A DNA stretch of 64,000 bases from Maribacter orientalis. Lineage in GTDB: Bacteria > Bacteroidota > Bacteroidia > Flavobacteriales > Flavobacteriaceae. The position numbers and the translations under genes were made by a program. Each line of letters begins with the position of its first letter. Position 1 is the first letter of the stretch. Positions 8,938 through 18,204 of this stretch are shown here, in pieces. The stretch is taken from assembly GCF_900109345.1 (NCBI RefSeq), contig NZ_FNZN01000002.1:186001-250000 (forward strand), read 5' to 3'. Under the pieces are notes generated by a model. That model did no database searches. It was not told where the DNA came from and saw only the letters and a list, made by a program, of their open reading frames with translations.

Positions 8938-9436
8938 TACTTCATTTTTAATAGTGCTCCGATTTATTTTATTGGTTCTAGTGCAGGTACTAGTATTTAA
9001 TAATTTGAATTTCTTCGGTTATATAAATCCGGTGGTTTATATTCTGTTTTTATATTGGTACCCAATCAAGCAAAATAGAACTACTTTTATGGTTCTATGT
9101 TTTCTCTTAGGACTTTGCGTAGATATATTTTCTGACACATTAGCCATAAACGCAGCGGCCACAGTTACGATAGCTTATTTAAGACCAACCATTATGCGTT
9201 TTGTTTTTGGCGTCAACTATGAATTTCAAAGTTTTAAGTTAAACAACAGTACTAAGGCACAACAATTTACATTTTTAGCGTTATTGATTATAATACATCA
9301 CTTGGTATACTTTACTTTAGAAATTTTCAGCTTCACAAATAGCTTGTTAATTTTACAAAAAACCTTTATAGTTGGTATCGCCACATTGATATTATGCATA
9401 TTGTTCAGCACATTATTCAGCAGTAAAAAAGAATGA
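8927..9436 (+). CDS. mreD: Rod-shape determining membrane protein MreD
   Basis: 169 residues with five or so predicted membrane helices (about residues 7-25, 33-48, 53-72, 108-130, 138-162), the usual architecture of MreD. Sequence conservation in this family is low, so the call rests on size, hydropathy and position: it overlaps mreC by 11 bases and the downstream PBP2 gene by 4 bases. It is expected to sit in the inner membrane as part of the elongasome. Confidence 0.93.
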   Translation: MINSTSFLIVLRFILLVLVQVLVFNNLNFFGYINPVVYILFLYWYPIKQNRTTFMVLCFLLGLCVDIFSDTLAINAAATVTIAYLRPTIMRFVFGVNYEFQSFKLNNSTKAQQFTFLALLIIIHHLVYFTLEIFSFTNSLLILQKTFIVGIATLILCILFSTLFSSKKE

Positions 9437-11307
9437 GAAAAATTCTTTTATCATCTATTATCATTGTTATCGCAATTACTTTTTTGGGAAGGCTATCCTA
9501 TTTGCAAATTTTTAGCTTTTCTACCGATCAGGTTTTAGAAGACCCTGCAATAAAAGCTATTTATGATTACCCCGAACGTGGTTATATTTATGACAGAAAC
9601 GGTAAACTTTTAGTTGGGAATGATCCCGCGTACGATGTAATGGTAATTCCTAGAGAAGTAAAACCATTAGATACTCTTGAATTTTGTGGCTTATTAGGGA
9701 TTGATAAAGAAAAATTCATAGAAAAACTTGGAAAAGCAAGAGTTTATTCTCCAAGACTTCCATCTGTTTTAGTACCTCAACTCTCTAAGCAAGATTATGC
9801 CAAGCTACAGGAGAAGATGCGCAAGTACAAAGGCTTTTACATTCAAAAAAGGTCTTTACGTTATTATGATACCCCTAGTGCAGCCAATGTTCTCGGATAT
9901 ATTAGCGAAGTAAACGAGGGAGACCTTGCCGTGAATAAATATTATGTTCAAGGTGAGCTTAAAGGGCGAACCGGGGTAGAAAGATATTACGAAGATTTGC
10001 TCAGAGGTAGAAAAGGTGTACAGTACATTCAAAAAGACAGATTCAATAGAGACATAGGCCCATATAAAAATGGCACTATTGACACTCTACCTGAACAAGG
10101 AAAGCAAATTAGTATCACTATCGACAAAACATTACAAGAGTATGGCGAGCTACTAATGCATGGAAAAAGGGGTGGCATAGTCGCATTAGAGCCTGCTACA
10201 GGTGAAATTCTCTCTATGATTTCAGGGCCCACATACGATCCTGCTCTTTTAGTTGGTAGAGAACGTTCAAAAAATTACACGAAATTATATAATGATACAA
10301 TTGCGAACCCTACTTGGGATCGATCTATACATGCTCAGCAACCCCCTGGATCACCTTTCAAAACCCTTAATGCACTTATAGCATTACAGGAAGGAGTAAT
10401 GGATGAATCAAGCACTATTCAATGTTTTCATGGATTTTATGTTGGCAAGACAAAAAGAGGCTGTCACTGTGGTGGTGGTATGCGAGATATGAATAAAGGT
10501 ATTTACATGTCCTGTAATGCTTATTTTGCTGGTACTTTTCGTAAAATATTTGAACATTTTGATACTACTGATGAAGCCATGGATGTTTGGGAAAAGCACA
10601 TGCGTAGTTTTGGTCTAGGTGACTATTTGGGTTACGATTTACCATTCGGACAAAAAGGTCGTATTCCAAGTAAAGAATATTATGACAAATGGTATGGAGA
10701 CAATAGATGGAGTTCATCTTACATCATTTCAAATTCCATTGGACAAGGTGAAATATTAGCTACACCTGTACAGCTTGCTAACATGACTGCCGCCATAGCC
10801 AATAGAGGTCATTATTTTACACCACATATCCTTAAGAAAATCGAAGGTAAGAATATTACCGAACCAAAATTTACAGAAGCAAAACATACCACTATAGATC
10901 CTAAATATTTTGAACCTGTTGTTCAGGGTATGGCAGATGTATATAGAAAAAAAGGAGGTACAGCATATTGGCTTCAAATACCGGATATCGAAATAGCAGG
11001 AAAAACAGGTACTGCTGAAAATTTCACCAAAATAGATGGTGTTCGAACGCAACTAACAGATCACTCTGTTTTTGTGGCCTTTGCACCGGTGGATAACCCA
11101 AAAATAGCTATTGCCGTATACATTGAAAATGGTTATTTCGGCTCTAGATATGCTGGTCATATTGCAACTCTAATGATTGAAAAATATTTGAAAGGTGAAA
11201 TTACCAGAAAGGATTTAGAAAAAAGAATGCTAGAAAAAACGTTAGAAGCAGAATATGCTAAACCCTACAGTGGGGAGGAGTTTAAAATAAACGAGCGTGT
11301 CTGGTAG
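9433..11307 (+). CDS. mrdA: Penicillin-binding protein 2 (elongasome transpeptidase)
   Basis: 624 residues. An N-terminal membrane helix (about 4-22) is followed by the PBP dimerisation domain (YDRNGKLL, NVLGYISEV, GRTGVERYYE) and the transpeptidase domain. The active-site motifs are intact: SPFK with nucleophile Ser307, SCN at Ser360, and KTG at 524-526. The enzyme cross-links new peptidoglycan in the periplasm during cell elongation, working with RodA. It overlaps mreD by 4 bases and rodA by 11 bases. Confidence 0.97.
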   Translation: MRKILLSSIIIVIAITFLGRLSYLQIFSFSTDQVLEDPAIKAIYDYPERGYIYDRNGKLLVGNDPAYDVMVIPREVKPLDTLEFCGLLGIDKEKFIEKLGKARVYSPRLPSVLVPQLSKQDYAKLQEKMRKYKGFYIQKRSLRYYDTPSAANVLGYISEVNEGDLAVNKYYVQGELKGRTGVERYYEDLLRGRKGVQYIQKDRFNRDIGPYKNGTIDTLPEQGKQISITIDKTLQEYGELLMHGKRGGIVALEPATGEILSMISGPTYDPALLVGRERSKNYTKLYNDTIANPTWDRSIHAQQPPGSPFKTLNALIALQEGVMDESSTIQCFHGFYVGKTKRGCHCGGGMRDMNKGIYMSCNAYFAGTFRKIFEHFDTTDEAMDVWEKHMRSFGLGDYLGYDLPFGQKGRIPSKEYYDKWYGDNRWSSSYIISNSIGQGEILATPVQLANMTAAIANRGHYFTPHILKKIEGKNITEPKFTEAKHTTIDPKYFEPVVQGMADVYRKKGGTAYWLQIPDIEIAGKTGTAENFTKIDGVRTQLTDHSVFVAFAPVDNPKIAIAVYIENGYFGSRYAGHIATLMIEKYLKGEITRKDLEKRMLEKTLEAEYAKPYSGEEFKINERVW

Positions 11308-12580
11308 AAGTATTCTTAAACGTATAGATTGGCTAAGTGTTTTCATTTATTTCGCACTTGTTTTTATTGGATGGATTAATATTTACTCCAGTACATTTAC
11401 TAACGAACACAGTTCAATTTTTGATTTCGGTACCCTATATGGCAAACAACTGTTTTTCATTGGAGTTAGCCTGGTTACCATTGTTATCATACTTGCTCTG
11501 GAAGTAAACTTTTACGAAAGATTCGCAAGCCTACTCTACATAATTTCAATGATCTCTCTATTGGGCCTGTTTGTATTTGGTAAAACGATAGCTGGGGCTA
11601 CCTCATGGTACGACCTAGGATTTTTCAACTTACAACCCTCTGAATTAGCGAAAGTAGCAACAGCATTGGCCCTTGCTAAATATTTAAGCGACATACAAAC
11701 GGATATTAAACGAAGGAAAGACCAACTTTATGCTTTGCTGATTTTACTAATTCCTGCCTTATTAATAATTCCGCAACCGGATCCTGGTAGTGCCCTCGTA
11801 TTTTTTGCACTCATTTTTGTCATATTTAGAGAGGGTCTTCCCTTATTCTATTTGGCAATCGTTCTAAGTCTTATTCTAATTTTTATTGTCACCTTAATGT
11901 TCGGTACTATTTGGCTTATAATAGGCTTGGCATTACTAGTTATTCTATTATTTGGGTTTAAACGAAAAACACTCAAAATTCCAGTTATACCCTTAACTTT
12001 AATTAGCGTAGCTGTCATTCTCTTTTCTTTATCTGTGAATTTTGTTTATAATAATGTTTTTGAACAACGCCACAGAGATCGTTTTGGATTATGGTTACGA
12101 CTAGAAAAAGACCCTAATAAATTAGAACAGATTAGAAAATCAATAGGTTACAACACCTATCAATCTGAAAAAGCAATCGAATCTGGTGGATTTTTTGGAA
12201 AAGGATTTTTGGAAGGTACACGTACCAAAGGTGATTTCGTACCTGAACAACATACGGATTATATCTTTAGTACCGTGGGTGAAGAATGGGGGTTCTTTGG
12301 AACTGCCACTGTCATTATTCTATTCACGGTTCTATTTTTACGCCTCATTTCTCTCGCCGAACGACAGAAAAATGCTTTTGCCCGAATGTATGGCTACGGG
12401 GTAATATCTATACTCTTAATTCATTACTTCATAAACATTGGAATGGTAATAGGTATTCTACCCACCATTGGTATTCCGCTACCCTTTTTTAGTTACGGTG
12501 GATCCGGATTATTGTTTTTTACAATTTTGCTCTTTATCTTCCTAAGACAAGATACGAATCGATTAAAAGAAAGTTTCTAG
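11297..12580 (+). CDS. rodA: Rod-shape determining glycosyltransferase RodA
   Basis: 427 residues with about ten membrane helices of the SEDS family. Typical signatures are FFNLQPSELAKVA, the P(D)PGSALVF loop and the C-terminal GIPLPFFSYGGSGLL. A large periplasmic loop (about residues 255-330) carries the expected GFFGKGFLEGT and FVPEQHTDYIFS elements. RodA polymerises lipid II into glycan strands and pairs with PBP2. Its stop codon overlaps head-on with the stop of the nuclease gene on the other strand. Confidence 0.97.
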   Translation: MSGRSILKRIDWLSVFIYFALVFIGWINIYSSTFTNEHSSIFDFGTLYGKQLFFIGVSLVTIVIILALEVNFYERFASLLYIISMISLLGLFVFGKTIAGATSWYDLGFFNLQPSELAKVATALALAKYLSDIQTDIKRRKDQLYALLILLIPALLIIPQPDPGSALVFFALIFVIFREGLPLFYLAIVLSLILIFIVTLMFGTIWLIIGLALLVILLFGFKRKTLKIPVIPLTLISVAVILFSLSVNFVYNNVFEQRHRDRFGLWLRLEKDPNKLEQIRKSIGYNTYQSEKAIESGGFFGKGFLEGTRTKGDFVPEQHTDYIFSTVGEEWGFFGTATVIILFTVLFLRLISLAERQKNAFARMYGYGVISILLIHYFINIGMVIGILPTIGIPLPFFSYGGSGLLFFTILLFIFLRQDTNRLKESF

Positions 12581-13389
12581 AATTTCCATCCAGTAGTGTT
12601 TTTACTACTTTCAAAAGCACTTTGTTTATTTTCTGGTAATTCAGAAAAAAAATCTATTCCTGTTATTTTTTCAATATCATCAACAGATACCACAAAATTT
12701 CGAAGTGGTACAAACTGAGGCTTGTTCTCCATTAGAAAGGCGATTGAATAAATTTTATCACCTTTTCTACGTGCAATAATCTTATAAAATGAATCTGGTA
12801 CATCAACGTCTTCTTGGCCTATCTCTTCTAATCCACTTTCCAAAACTCCTCCAGTATACACATACAAAGTTCCATACTTCTTAGCCCAACGTCTAGTTTG
12901 CTGTTCTAAATCATTCCAAATACCTGCATTAAACTCTCTATCTTGCGGACTTATGTTACTTGTATAGAAGGTCTCATTATATGCCTGCAAAGAGAACCTT
13001 CGATCTCCTGCAGGTACCAAATGGCCTTGGTCATAACCCGAGCCTTTGTAATTTCTATAATCAGCAGATTTAGTTGAGACAAAGGGATCCTCTATAAAAT
13101 ATGGGCGTTTTCTATCATCGTAGGTAAGGTGTTTTTTATCGAGCACATATGCTACCCATTCTGCCTGTTCAAATGGCTCATTATAGGATAATGAAAAATA
13201 GGAATGGTTAACAATTTCGCCGGTAGTTGAAGAAGGTAAAAGTTTTTTTGGAAATTCATTGATGCTCGAACTTTCATCATTATATGAATAGGTAGCTGGC
13301 GTATAAAAATTCTCGAATAACCAAAAACCTACTATGCAAACAAGAATTAAAACACTATAAACAGTTCCATTTCTTCTAGGGTATGCCAT
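12577..13389 (-). CDS. Exported DNA/RNA non-specific endonuclease (NUC family)
   Basis: 270 residues. A basic N-terminus and one hydrophobic segment (about residues 9-26) act as a signal or anchor. The beta-beta-alpha-metal nuclease domain follows, with the active-site motif DQGHLVPAGD at about residues 114-123. In the family this is usually DRGHxxP; the Arg is Gln here, while the catalytic His is kept. NISPQD and the Asn/Glu-rich metal-ligand helix (FNAGIWNDLEQ) are also present. It probably degrades extracellular nucleic acid for nutrients, or acts in the periplasm. It is transcribed divergently from msrB and convergently with rodA, sharing the four bases CTAG with rodA's stop. Confidence 0.92.
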   Translation of the reverse strand: MAYPRRNGTVYSVLILVCIVGFWLFENFYTPATYSYNDESSSINEFPKKLLPSSTTGEIVNHSYFSLSYNEPFEQAEWVAYVLDKKHLTYDDRKRPYFIEDPFVSTKSADYRNYKGSGYDQGHLVPAGDRRFSLQAYNETFYTSNISPQDREFNAGIWNDLEQQTRRWAKKYGTLYVYTGGVLESGLEEIGQEDVDVPDSFYKIIARRKGDKIYSIAFLMENKPQFVPLRNFVVSVDDIEKITGIDFFSELPENKQSAFESSKNTTGWKF

Positions 13390-13404
13390 ACGCCAAAATT
13401 ACCG

Positions 13405-13412
13405 TAATTTTG
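13405..13412 (+). promoter_or_regulatory. -7 promoter element (TAATTTTG) for msrB-msrA
   Basis: TAATTTTG fits TAnnTTTG in the 69-base divergent gap between the nuclease gene and msrB, 46 bases before the msrB ATG. No clear -33 TTG is visible. Confidence 0.4.
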
Positions 13413-13458
13413 TAAGATATATAGGAATTTCTCGACCAATAAACCGGGTATAAAAAGT

Positions 13459-13938
13459 ATGAACGAAAGAAAAATTATGATGCTAACTTGGAAAGATGTG
13501 ATTCATTTTTCAGTGAACGGTAACCCTGAACCTGATAAACGAGTTGAAAAGACCGAACAGGAATGGAAAGAAATTTTAACGCCCGAACAGTTTAGAATAG
13601 CTCGTAAAAAAGGAACGGAAGCCCCACATTCCGGTGCACTATGCAGTGCTCACGAGGCGGGTAAATATGAATGTATATGTTGTGGCACATCTTTGTTCGA
13701 TTCAACTATTAAGTTTGAATCTGGTACTGGATGGCCTAGTTTCACCCAACCTATTAAAGAGAACGCTATTAAATACCATAAAGATGTTTCTTATGGAATG
13801 GTACGTGTAGAAGTAATGTGCAATACTTGTGATGCCCATTTAGGTCATGTATTCCCAGACGGACCCGAACCTAGTGGGTTACGCTATTGTATTAACTCTG
13901 AATCTATGCAATTAGAAAAGGAGGAATCTCATGGCTAA
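13459..13938 (+). CDS. msrB: Peptide methionine-(R)-S-oxide reductase
   Basis: 159 residues. The fold's zinc site is built from two CxxC pairs (CICC and CNTC), and the catalytic Cys144 lies in RYCINSESM. Other conserved stretches are SGTGWPSF and HLGHVFPDGP. It reduces the R form of methionine sulfoxide in proteins. No signal peptide is present, so it is cytoplasmic. An in-frame ATG seven codons downstream is an alternative start. The gene overlaps msrA by 8 bases, so both stereospecific repair enzymes are made together. Confidence 0.96.
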   Translation: MNERKIMMLTWKDVIHFSVNGNPEPDKRVEKTEQEWKEILTPEQFRIARKKGTEAPHSGALCSAHEAGKYECICCGTSLFDSTIKFESGTGWPSFTQPIKENAIKYHKDVSYGMVRVEVMCNTCDAHLGHVFPDGPEPSGLRYCINSESMQLEKEESHG

Positions 13939-14473
13939 TACTAATTTAGAAATCGCCACTATTGGCGGTGGATGTTTTTGGTGTACCGAAGCGGTCTTTC
14001 AAGAAGTGAAAGGTATTCAAAAAGTTGTTTCTGGTTATACCGGCGGCAATGCACCTGGCAGACCAACATATAGGGAAATCTGTTCTGGACTTACCGGTCA
14101 TGCCGAAGTAGTGCAGGTTACTTTTGACCCTGCAATCATTTCTTATGAAGATATCCTCCTTATTTTCATGACAACACATGACCCTACTACTTTAAACCAA
14201 CAAGGTGCAGATGCAGGTACACAGTATCGCTCTGTTATATATTATCATAATGATATTCAAGAGAGAAAGGCTAAGATGGTATTAAAAGAAATGTCAGCTA
14301 TCTATGAAAAACCTATTGTCACTGAATTAAGCCCTCTTGGAGTTTTTTATAATGCTGAAGAACAGCATCAAGATTATTACAAGAATAATTCTGAACAGGG
14401 TTATTGTCAGGTAGTAATCAACCCTAAATTGGCAAAACTTAGAAAGTTACATGCTGATAAGCTTTTAAACTAA
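13931..14473 (+). CDS. msrA: Peptide methionine-(S)-S-oxide reductase
   Basis: 180 residues. The active-site motif GGCFWC gives the catalytic Cys15. Further family features are SGYTGG, HAEVVQVTFDP, HDPTTLNQQGADAGTQYRS and AEEQHQDYY. The second Cys near the C-terminus (GYCQV) is the likely resolving residue. It is cytoplasmic and reduces the S form of methionine sulfoxide. It overlaps msrB by 8 bases with a GGAGGAATCTC stretch inside msrB acting as ribosome binding site, which is unusual for this AT-rich genome and supports this start. Confidence 0.97.
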   Translation: MANTNLEIATIGGGCFWCTEAVFQEVKGIQKVVSGYTGGNAPGRPTYREICSGLTGHAEVVQVTFDPAIISYEDILLIFMTTHDPTTLNQQGADAGTQYRSVIYYHNDIQERKAKMVLKEMSAIYEKPIVTELSPLGVFYNAEEQHQDYYKNNSEQGYCQVVINPKLAKLRKLHADKLLN

Positions 14474-14531
14474 GTTTCATTTTTTATTTAAAAGAATAAA
14501 TATATCGATTCGACTACAGCTACTTTCCATT

Positions 14532-14574
14532 CACCTATAGAATTTATTGAATTCCATAGGTGTATGTATTTTTG
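14532..14574 (+). promoter_or_regulatory. Promoter with overlapping inverted repeat upstream of 132-residue membrane protein
   Basis: A -33 type TTG (14547-14549) and a -7 element TATTTTTG (14567-14574) are 17 bases apart, a good match to the Bacteroidota consensus, with the ATG 27 bases farther on. A 13-base inverted repeat (arms 14532-14544 and 14550-14562, one mismatch) lies across the -33 element and spacer. It could be an operator, or it could be the terminator hairpin of msrA; it lacks a strong T run. Confidence 0.5.
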
Positions 14575-14601
14575 TGAGGTAATAATTTAAAACCAAAAAC
14601 T

Positions 14602-15000
14602 ATGATTTCACAAAAAAAAATATACTATATAGTTTTAGGCCTTTTCACCACTGCTGTATTAGGGTCAATATTGAATTCATTCATAAACTACGAAGCAGTT
14701 TCATTGACCTTTTTAAAACTAGGCTATCCTATTTACTTAATTCAATTATTAGGTCTATTTCAAATAATCGGCTTATCATTAATATGGTTTAATAAATCTC
14801 ATTGGTCACTTGAATGGGCATTTGCGGGTTTCTTTATGAATTATTCTTTAGGTGCTATTTCACATTTGGTTATAAAAGATGGAAATGGTGCATCTGCCGT
14901 TATTTGTATTATTCTTTTATTCGTTACCTATATTCAAAGTAAAAAAATAAGAGAATCAAATAATCAAATATCCCAATTCGGAAAACCAAAATACCTATAA
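14602..15000 (+). CDS. Small four-helix membrane protein, unknown function
   Basis: 132 residues with four predicted membrane helices (about residues 6-26, 42-62, 71-92 and 96-115), resembling DoxX-like or DUF4345-like small membrane proteins in size and topology, though no diagnostic motif is visible. It has its own promoter upstream and a strong terminator downstream, so it is probably a single-gene unit. The C-terminal tail is polar and probably cytoplasmic. I do not assign a function. Confidence 0.75.
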   Translation: MISQKKIYYIVLGLFTTAVLGSILNSFINYEAVSLTFLKLGYPIYLIQLLGLFQIIGLSLIWFNKSHWSLEWAFAGFFMNYSLGAISHLVIKDGNGASAVICIILLFVTYIQSKKIRESNNQISQFGKPKYL

Positions 15001-15012
15001 AATAAGAAATAT

Positions 15013-15047
15013 AAAAAACCGCTGTACTACGTACAAGCGGTTTTTTT
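15013..15047. terminator. Bidirectional intrinsic terminator
   Basis: An A run, a GC-containing stem (CCGCT-GTAC paired with GTAC-AGCGG, one bulged A) and a seven-T run form a strong hairpin between two convergent genes. It can serve the membrane-protein gene on the plus strand and the protease gene on the minus strand. Confidence 0.9.
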
Positions 15048-15067
15048 ATGTAATAATAATTATGTTA

Positions 15068-17206
15068 TTAATTCTTTACACTAGCCAGTTTGCCCTGCTT
15101 TATATTATTGATTTTCAAATCTTCTAATACATTTACCGCCTCTTCAACATAAACATCTTTCGCTAAATTTTTATGCCACCTGTTTCTCTTTTCACGTAAT
15201 ACCGAATCTTTAGTAAACAATTGCTCTTCATAGCCTAACGATTTAAAGGTAAGTTTAGAATCATAATCTGTTAACCTTTTAAAGTAATCAGATTGTTCTT
15301 TGTCCTTTTCTTTTTCTTCCTTATAGGTATCAAAATTAAGAGAGATTTCAGTTTCATCTTGCTCAGCTTTTAACCACTTAGCATTTTCTTCAATCAGTTT
15401 AATTTGCTGACTGGTTTGCATTCTTTTCTCACTATCAGCGATTGTCTTCTCATAGTTAATATAACCATCCCATGGCTTGTAATCGGCTGGTGAAATCTTA
15501 TCCCATCCTAAAGGATTAGATTGATCTCTTTCACCCAAATCGATATAACTGTATCTGTCCGGAACTACAATATCACTTTTTACACCTTCTAATTGTGTTG
15601 AACCTCCATTAATTCTATAAAATTTCTGGGTAGTAATTTTAATTGCACCTAAATCTCCATGCTCGTTACTACGTAACATGTTATTTAATGGTATCACATT
15701 TTGTACGGTTCCTTTACCAAAAGTTTGCTTACTACCTATAACAATGGCTCTTTTATAATCTTGCATAGCAGCCGCTAAAATTTCAGAAGCTGATGCAGAT
15801 AATTCGTTTACTAAAATTACCAGTGGACCGTCCCATTGAATTCTTTCATCCTTATCATCATATACATCTTTACCCTTATCCTTAGATTGAACCTGAACAA
15901 TTGGCCCATCTTTTATGAAAAGTCCTGCCATTTCGACGACAGTTTTCAATGATCCACCACCATTATCACGTAAATCTAGAATAAGACCTTCAACACCCTC
16001 CTCTTTTAATCGCTCTACTTCTTTAGCAACATCAGTAGCTGCATTTCTCTCACTATAATCATTAAAATCAACATAGAATTTAGGAAGATTAATAATTCCG
16101 AATTTATCCTGACCTCTTATAATAGTTGCAGATTTAGCATATGACTCTTCAAGTTCAACCACATCTCTGGTTAATGAAACTACATCTAAAGAACCATCTA
16201 CTTTTCTAACAGTTAAATCTACAATGGTACCTTGAGCACCTTTTATTAATTTGATGGCATCGTCTAAACGCATACCTACAATATTAATAGGCTCTTGCCC
16301 GTTTTGACCAACTTTAATGATTTCATCACCAACTTCTAATCGTTGATCTCTCCAAACGGGACCACCAGAAATAATCTCTACAATTTTTGCTCCTTCGGCC
16401 TTCTTTTGAAGTCTTGCACCGATTCCTTCAAATTTACCTGACATACTAGTATCAAATTTTTCTTTCTCTTCTGGTGCAAAATAAAATGTGTGTGGGTCAA
16501 ATTCGTCAACAATCGTATTAATATATTGTACGAACCAATCTTTACGTTCCAAATCATTAATAAAATCAAAGAACTCATCTAATGTAGTTTCAGTAGATTT
16601 TCTAGATTCCGATTCAGCTTCTTTTGGTGTATGTGCAGCATGATCATGCTCATCAGTAACTTCTAAATCTTTATTGTCCATATGAACAATCTTAGAATCA
16701 TATGTTCCTAAAGTGGCATACTTCAATTGCTTTCTCCATCGCTCTTTAAGCTCATCTCTATTTGCCGCAAACGGCTCTTCATCATATTTGATACTGATAC
16801 TTTCGTTTTCAGAATAATCAAAAGGAGTTGCTAAAACTTCCTTATATATGTCCTTCGCATCACTCATACGTTGCATCAATCTTTCATAAACAACATTAAA
16901 GAAAGTGATATCCGTATTTTTAATTTCGTCATCAATTTGATATTTATACTTTTCAAATTCTGCAATATCAGATGCTACAAAATATCTTTTTGTTGGGTCA
17001 ATTACATCAATAAAATCTTCGAATACATTTACCGAAAATTCATCATTGAGTACTTTTGGCTCGTAATGTCCTTTTTCTAGTACATAAGTAATCAAATCTA
17101 ATAACAATTTATCTTTGTCATCGTTTTCAAAAGTCTTATTGGTAAAACTGCACGAAGCAACTGCAACGAGCATTAAAAGCAGTACATAAGCTAAATTTCT
17201 CTTCAT
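15068..17206 (-). CDS. prc: Tail-specific (C-terminal processing) protease, lipoprotein
   Basis: 712 residues from the ATG at 17206. A TTG nine codons upstream is possible but would put extra charged residues before the signal. The leader ends in the lipobox VASC, so it is probably an envelope lipoprotein. An N-terminal helical domain with an acidic, His-rich insert (about 170-200) is followed by a PDZ domain (GIGARLQKK to VDLTVRKVDG) and the S41 peptidase core. Active-site elements are the Ser in SASASE and the Lys in FGKGTVQ. A C-terminal DUF3340-like helical domain completes the Tsp architecture. It degrades or trims periplasmic proteins from their C-termini. It is divergent from surE. Confidence 0.95.
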   Translation of the reverse strand: MKRNLAYVLLLMLVAVASCSFTNKTFENDDKDKLLLDLITYVLEKGHYEPKVLNDEFSVNVFEDFIDVIDPTKRYFVASDIAEFEKYKYQIDDEIKNTDITFFNVVYERLMQRMSDAKDIYKEVLATPFDYSENESISIKYDEEPFAANRDELKERWRKQLKYATLGTYDSKIVHMDNKDLEVTDEHDHAAHTPKEAESESRKSTETTLDEFFDFINDLERKDWFVQYINTIVDEFDPHTFYFAPEEKEKFDTSMSGKFEGIGARLQKKAEGAKIVEIISGGPVWRDQRLEVGDEIIKVGQNGQEPINIVGMRLDDAIKLIKGAQGTIVDLTVRKVDGSLDVVSLTRDVVELEESYAKSATIIRGQDKFGIINLPKFYVDFNDYSERNAATDVAKEVERLKEEGVEGLILDLRDNGGGSLKTVVEMAGLFIKDGPIVQVQSKDKGKDVYDDKDERIQWDGPLVILVNELSASASEILAAAMQDYKRAIVIGSKQTFGKGTVQNVIPLNNMLRSNEHGDLGAIKITTQKFYRINGGSTQLEGVKSDIVVPDRYSYIDLGERDQSNPLGWDKISPADYKPWDGYINYEKTIADSEKRMQTSQQIKLIEENAKWLKAEQDETEISLNFDTYKEEKEKDKEQSDYFKRLTDYDSKLTFKSLGYEEQLFTKDSVLREKRNRWHKNLAKDVYVEEAVNVLEDLKINNIKQGKLASVKN

Positions 17207-17395
17207 AAAATTATCTTTTACCTTCTTTTTCAATATCTCTTAATTTAGTGATTCTTTGTAGCGATAAAGCTACATAAATGTCTAAGATAAAGAAAAAACC
17301 ATGCCAATAATGGAGCTAGGAATTAATTTTTTGTTAAACGACGCTTCGGCCATATCACTTATAAAAACGTATTTTTACTGTAGAAAGTATATGCT

Positions 17396-18169
17396 ATGGG
17401 AAAACCATTGATCTTAGTTACCAATGACGACGGAATTACAGCCCCAGGGCTGCGTATGCTAGTTTCAATAATGAAAACATTAGGTGAAGTTGTAGTTGTT
17501 GCTCCCGACAGTCCGCAATCTGGTATGGGCCATGCCATAACTTTAGACAGTACGCTATACTCAAAAAAACTAACTATCGATTTAGATAGTGAAGGTATTG
17601 ATGAATATAGCTGTAGTGGCACACCTGCAGACTGCGTTAAATTAGCATTGCAAGAACTACTGCCCAAAAAACCAGACATCTGTGTAAGCGGTATAAATCA
17701 CGGTTCTAATTCTTCAATAAATGTGATTTATTCAGGTACGATGAGTGCGGCGATAGAGGCTGGTATTGAGGGTATACCTGCCATCGGTTTTTCACTTTGT
17801 GATTATACTTGGGAAGCAGATTTTTCACAAGCAAAAGACTTCATTTTTACTATTGTCACAGAAGCTTTAAAAAATGGCATTCCTAAAGGCACTGTTTTAA
17901 ATGTCAACATTCCTAAACTTAAGAAAAATAAGATAAAAGGTATTAAAATCTGTAGACAAGCAAAGGCAAATTGGAAAGAGAAATTCGATAAACGTACCAA
18001 CCCAATGGGTAAGGATTATTACTGGTTAACAGGTGAATTCGAATTGCTGGATAAAGGTGAAGATACAGATGAATGGGCATTGGCAAATGGCTACATCTCT
18101 GTTGTGCCAACTCATTTCGATTTAACCGCCCATCATGTAATTTCAGAACTGAATACCTGGAAACTATAA
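17396..18169 (+). CDS. surE: 5'/3'-nucleotidase SurE
   Basis: 257 residues. The metal site is formed by the N-terminal TNDDG (Asp11 and Asp12), by Ser in APDSPQSG and by Asn in SGINHGSN. SGTPADCVKLAL is also diagnostic. The enzyme dephosphorylates nucleoside monophosphates in the cytoplasm. The start ATG is preceded by an A-rich leader. It heads a plus-strand set with a small membrane protein (35-base gap) and lpxB. Confidence 0.97.
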   Translation: MGKPLILVTNDDGITAPGLRMLVSIMKTLGEVVVVAPDSPQSGMGHAITLDSTLYSKKLTIDLDSEGIDEYSCSGTPADCVKLALQELLPKKPDICVSGINHGSNSSINVIYSGTMSAAIEAGIEGIPAIGFSLCDYTWEADFSQAKDFIFTIVTEALKNGIPKGTVLNVNIPKLKKNKIKGIKICRQAKANWKEKFDKRTNPMGKDYYWLTGEFELLDKGEDTDEWALANGYISVVPTHFDLTAHHVISELNTWKL

Positions 18170-18204
18170 TACATAAGTTTAATTTTTAAGTTCAAATTTC
18201 ATAC

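Noticed and set aside
15068-17233. TTG start for the tail-specific protease nine codons upstream
   Set aside because: The ATG at 17206 starts directly at the lipoprotein leader, while the extension adds charged residues before it.
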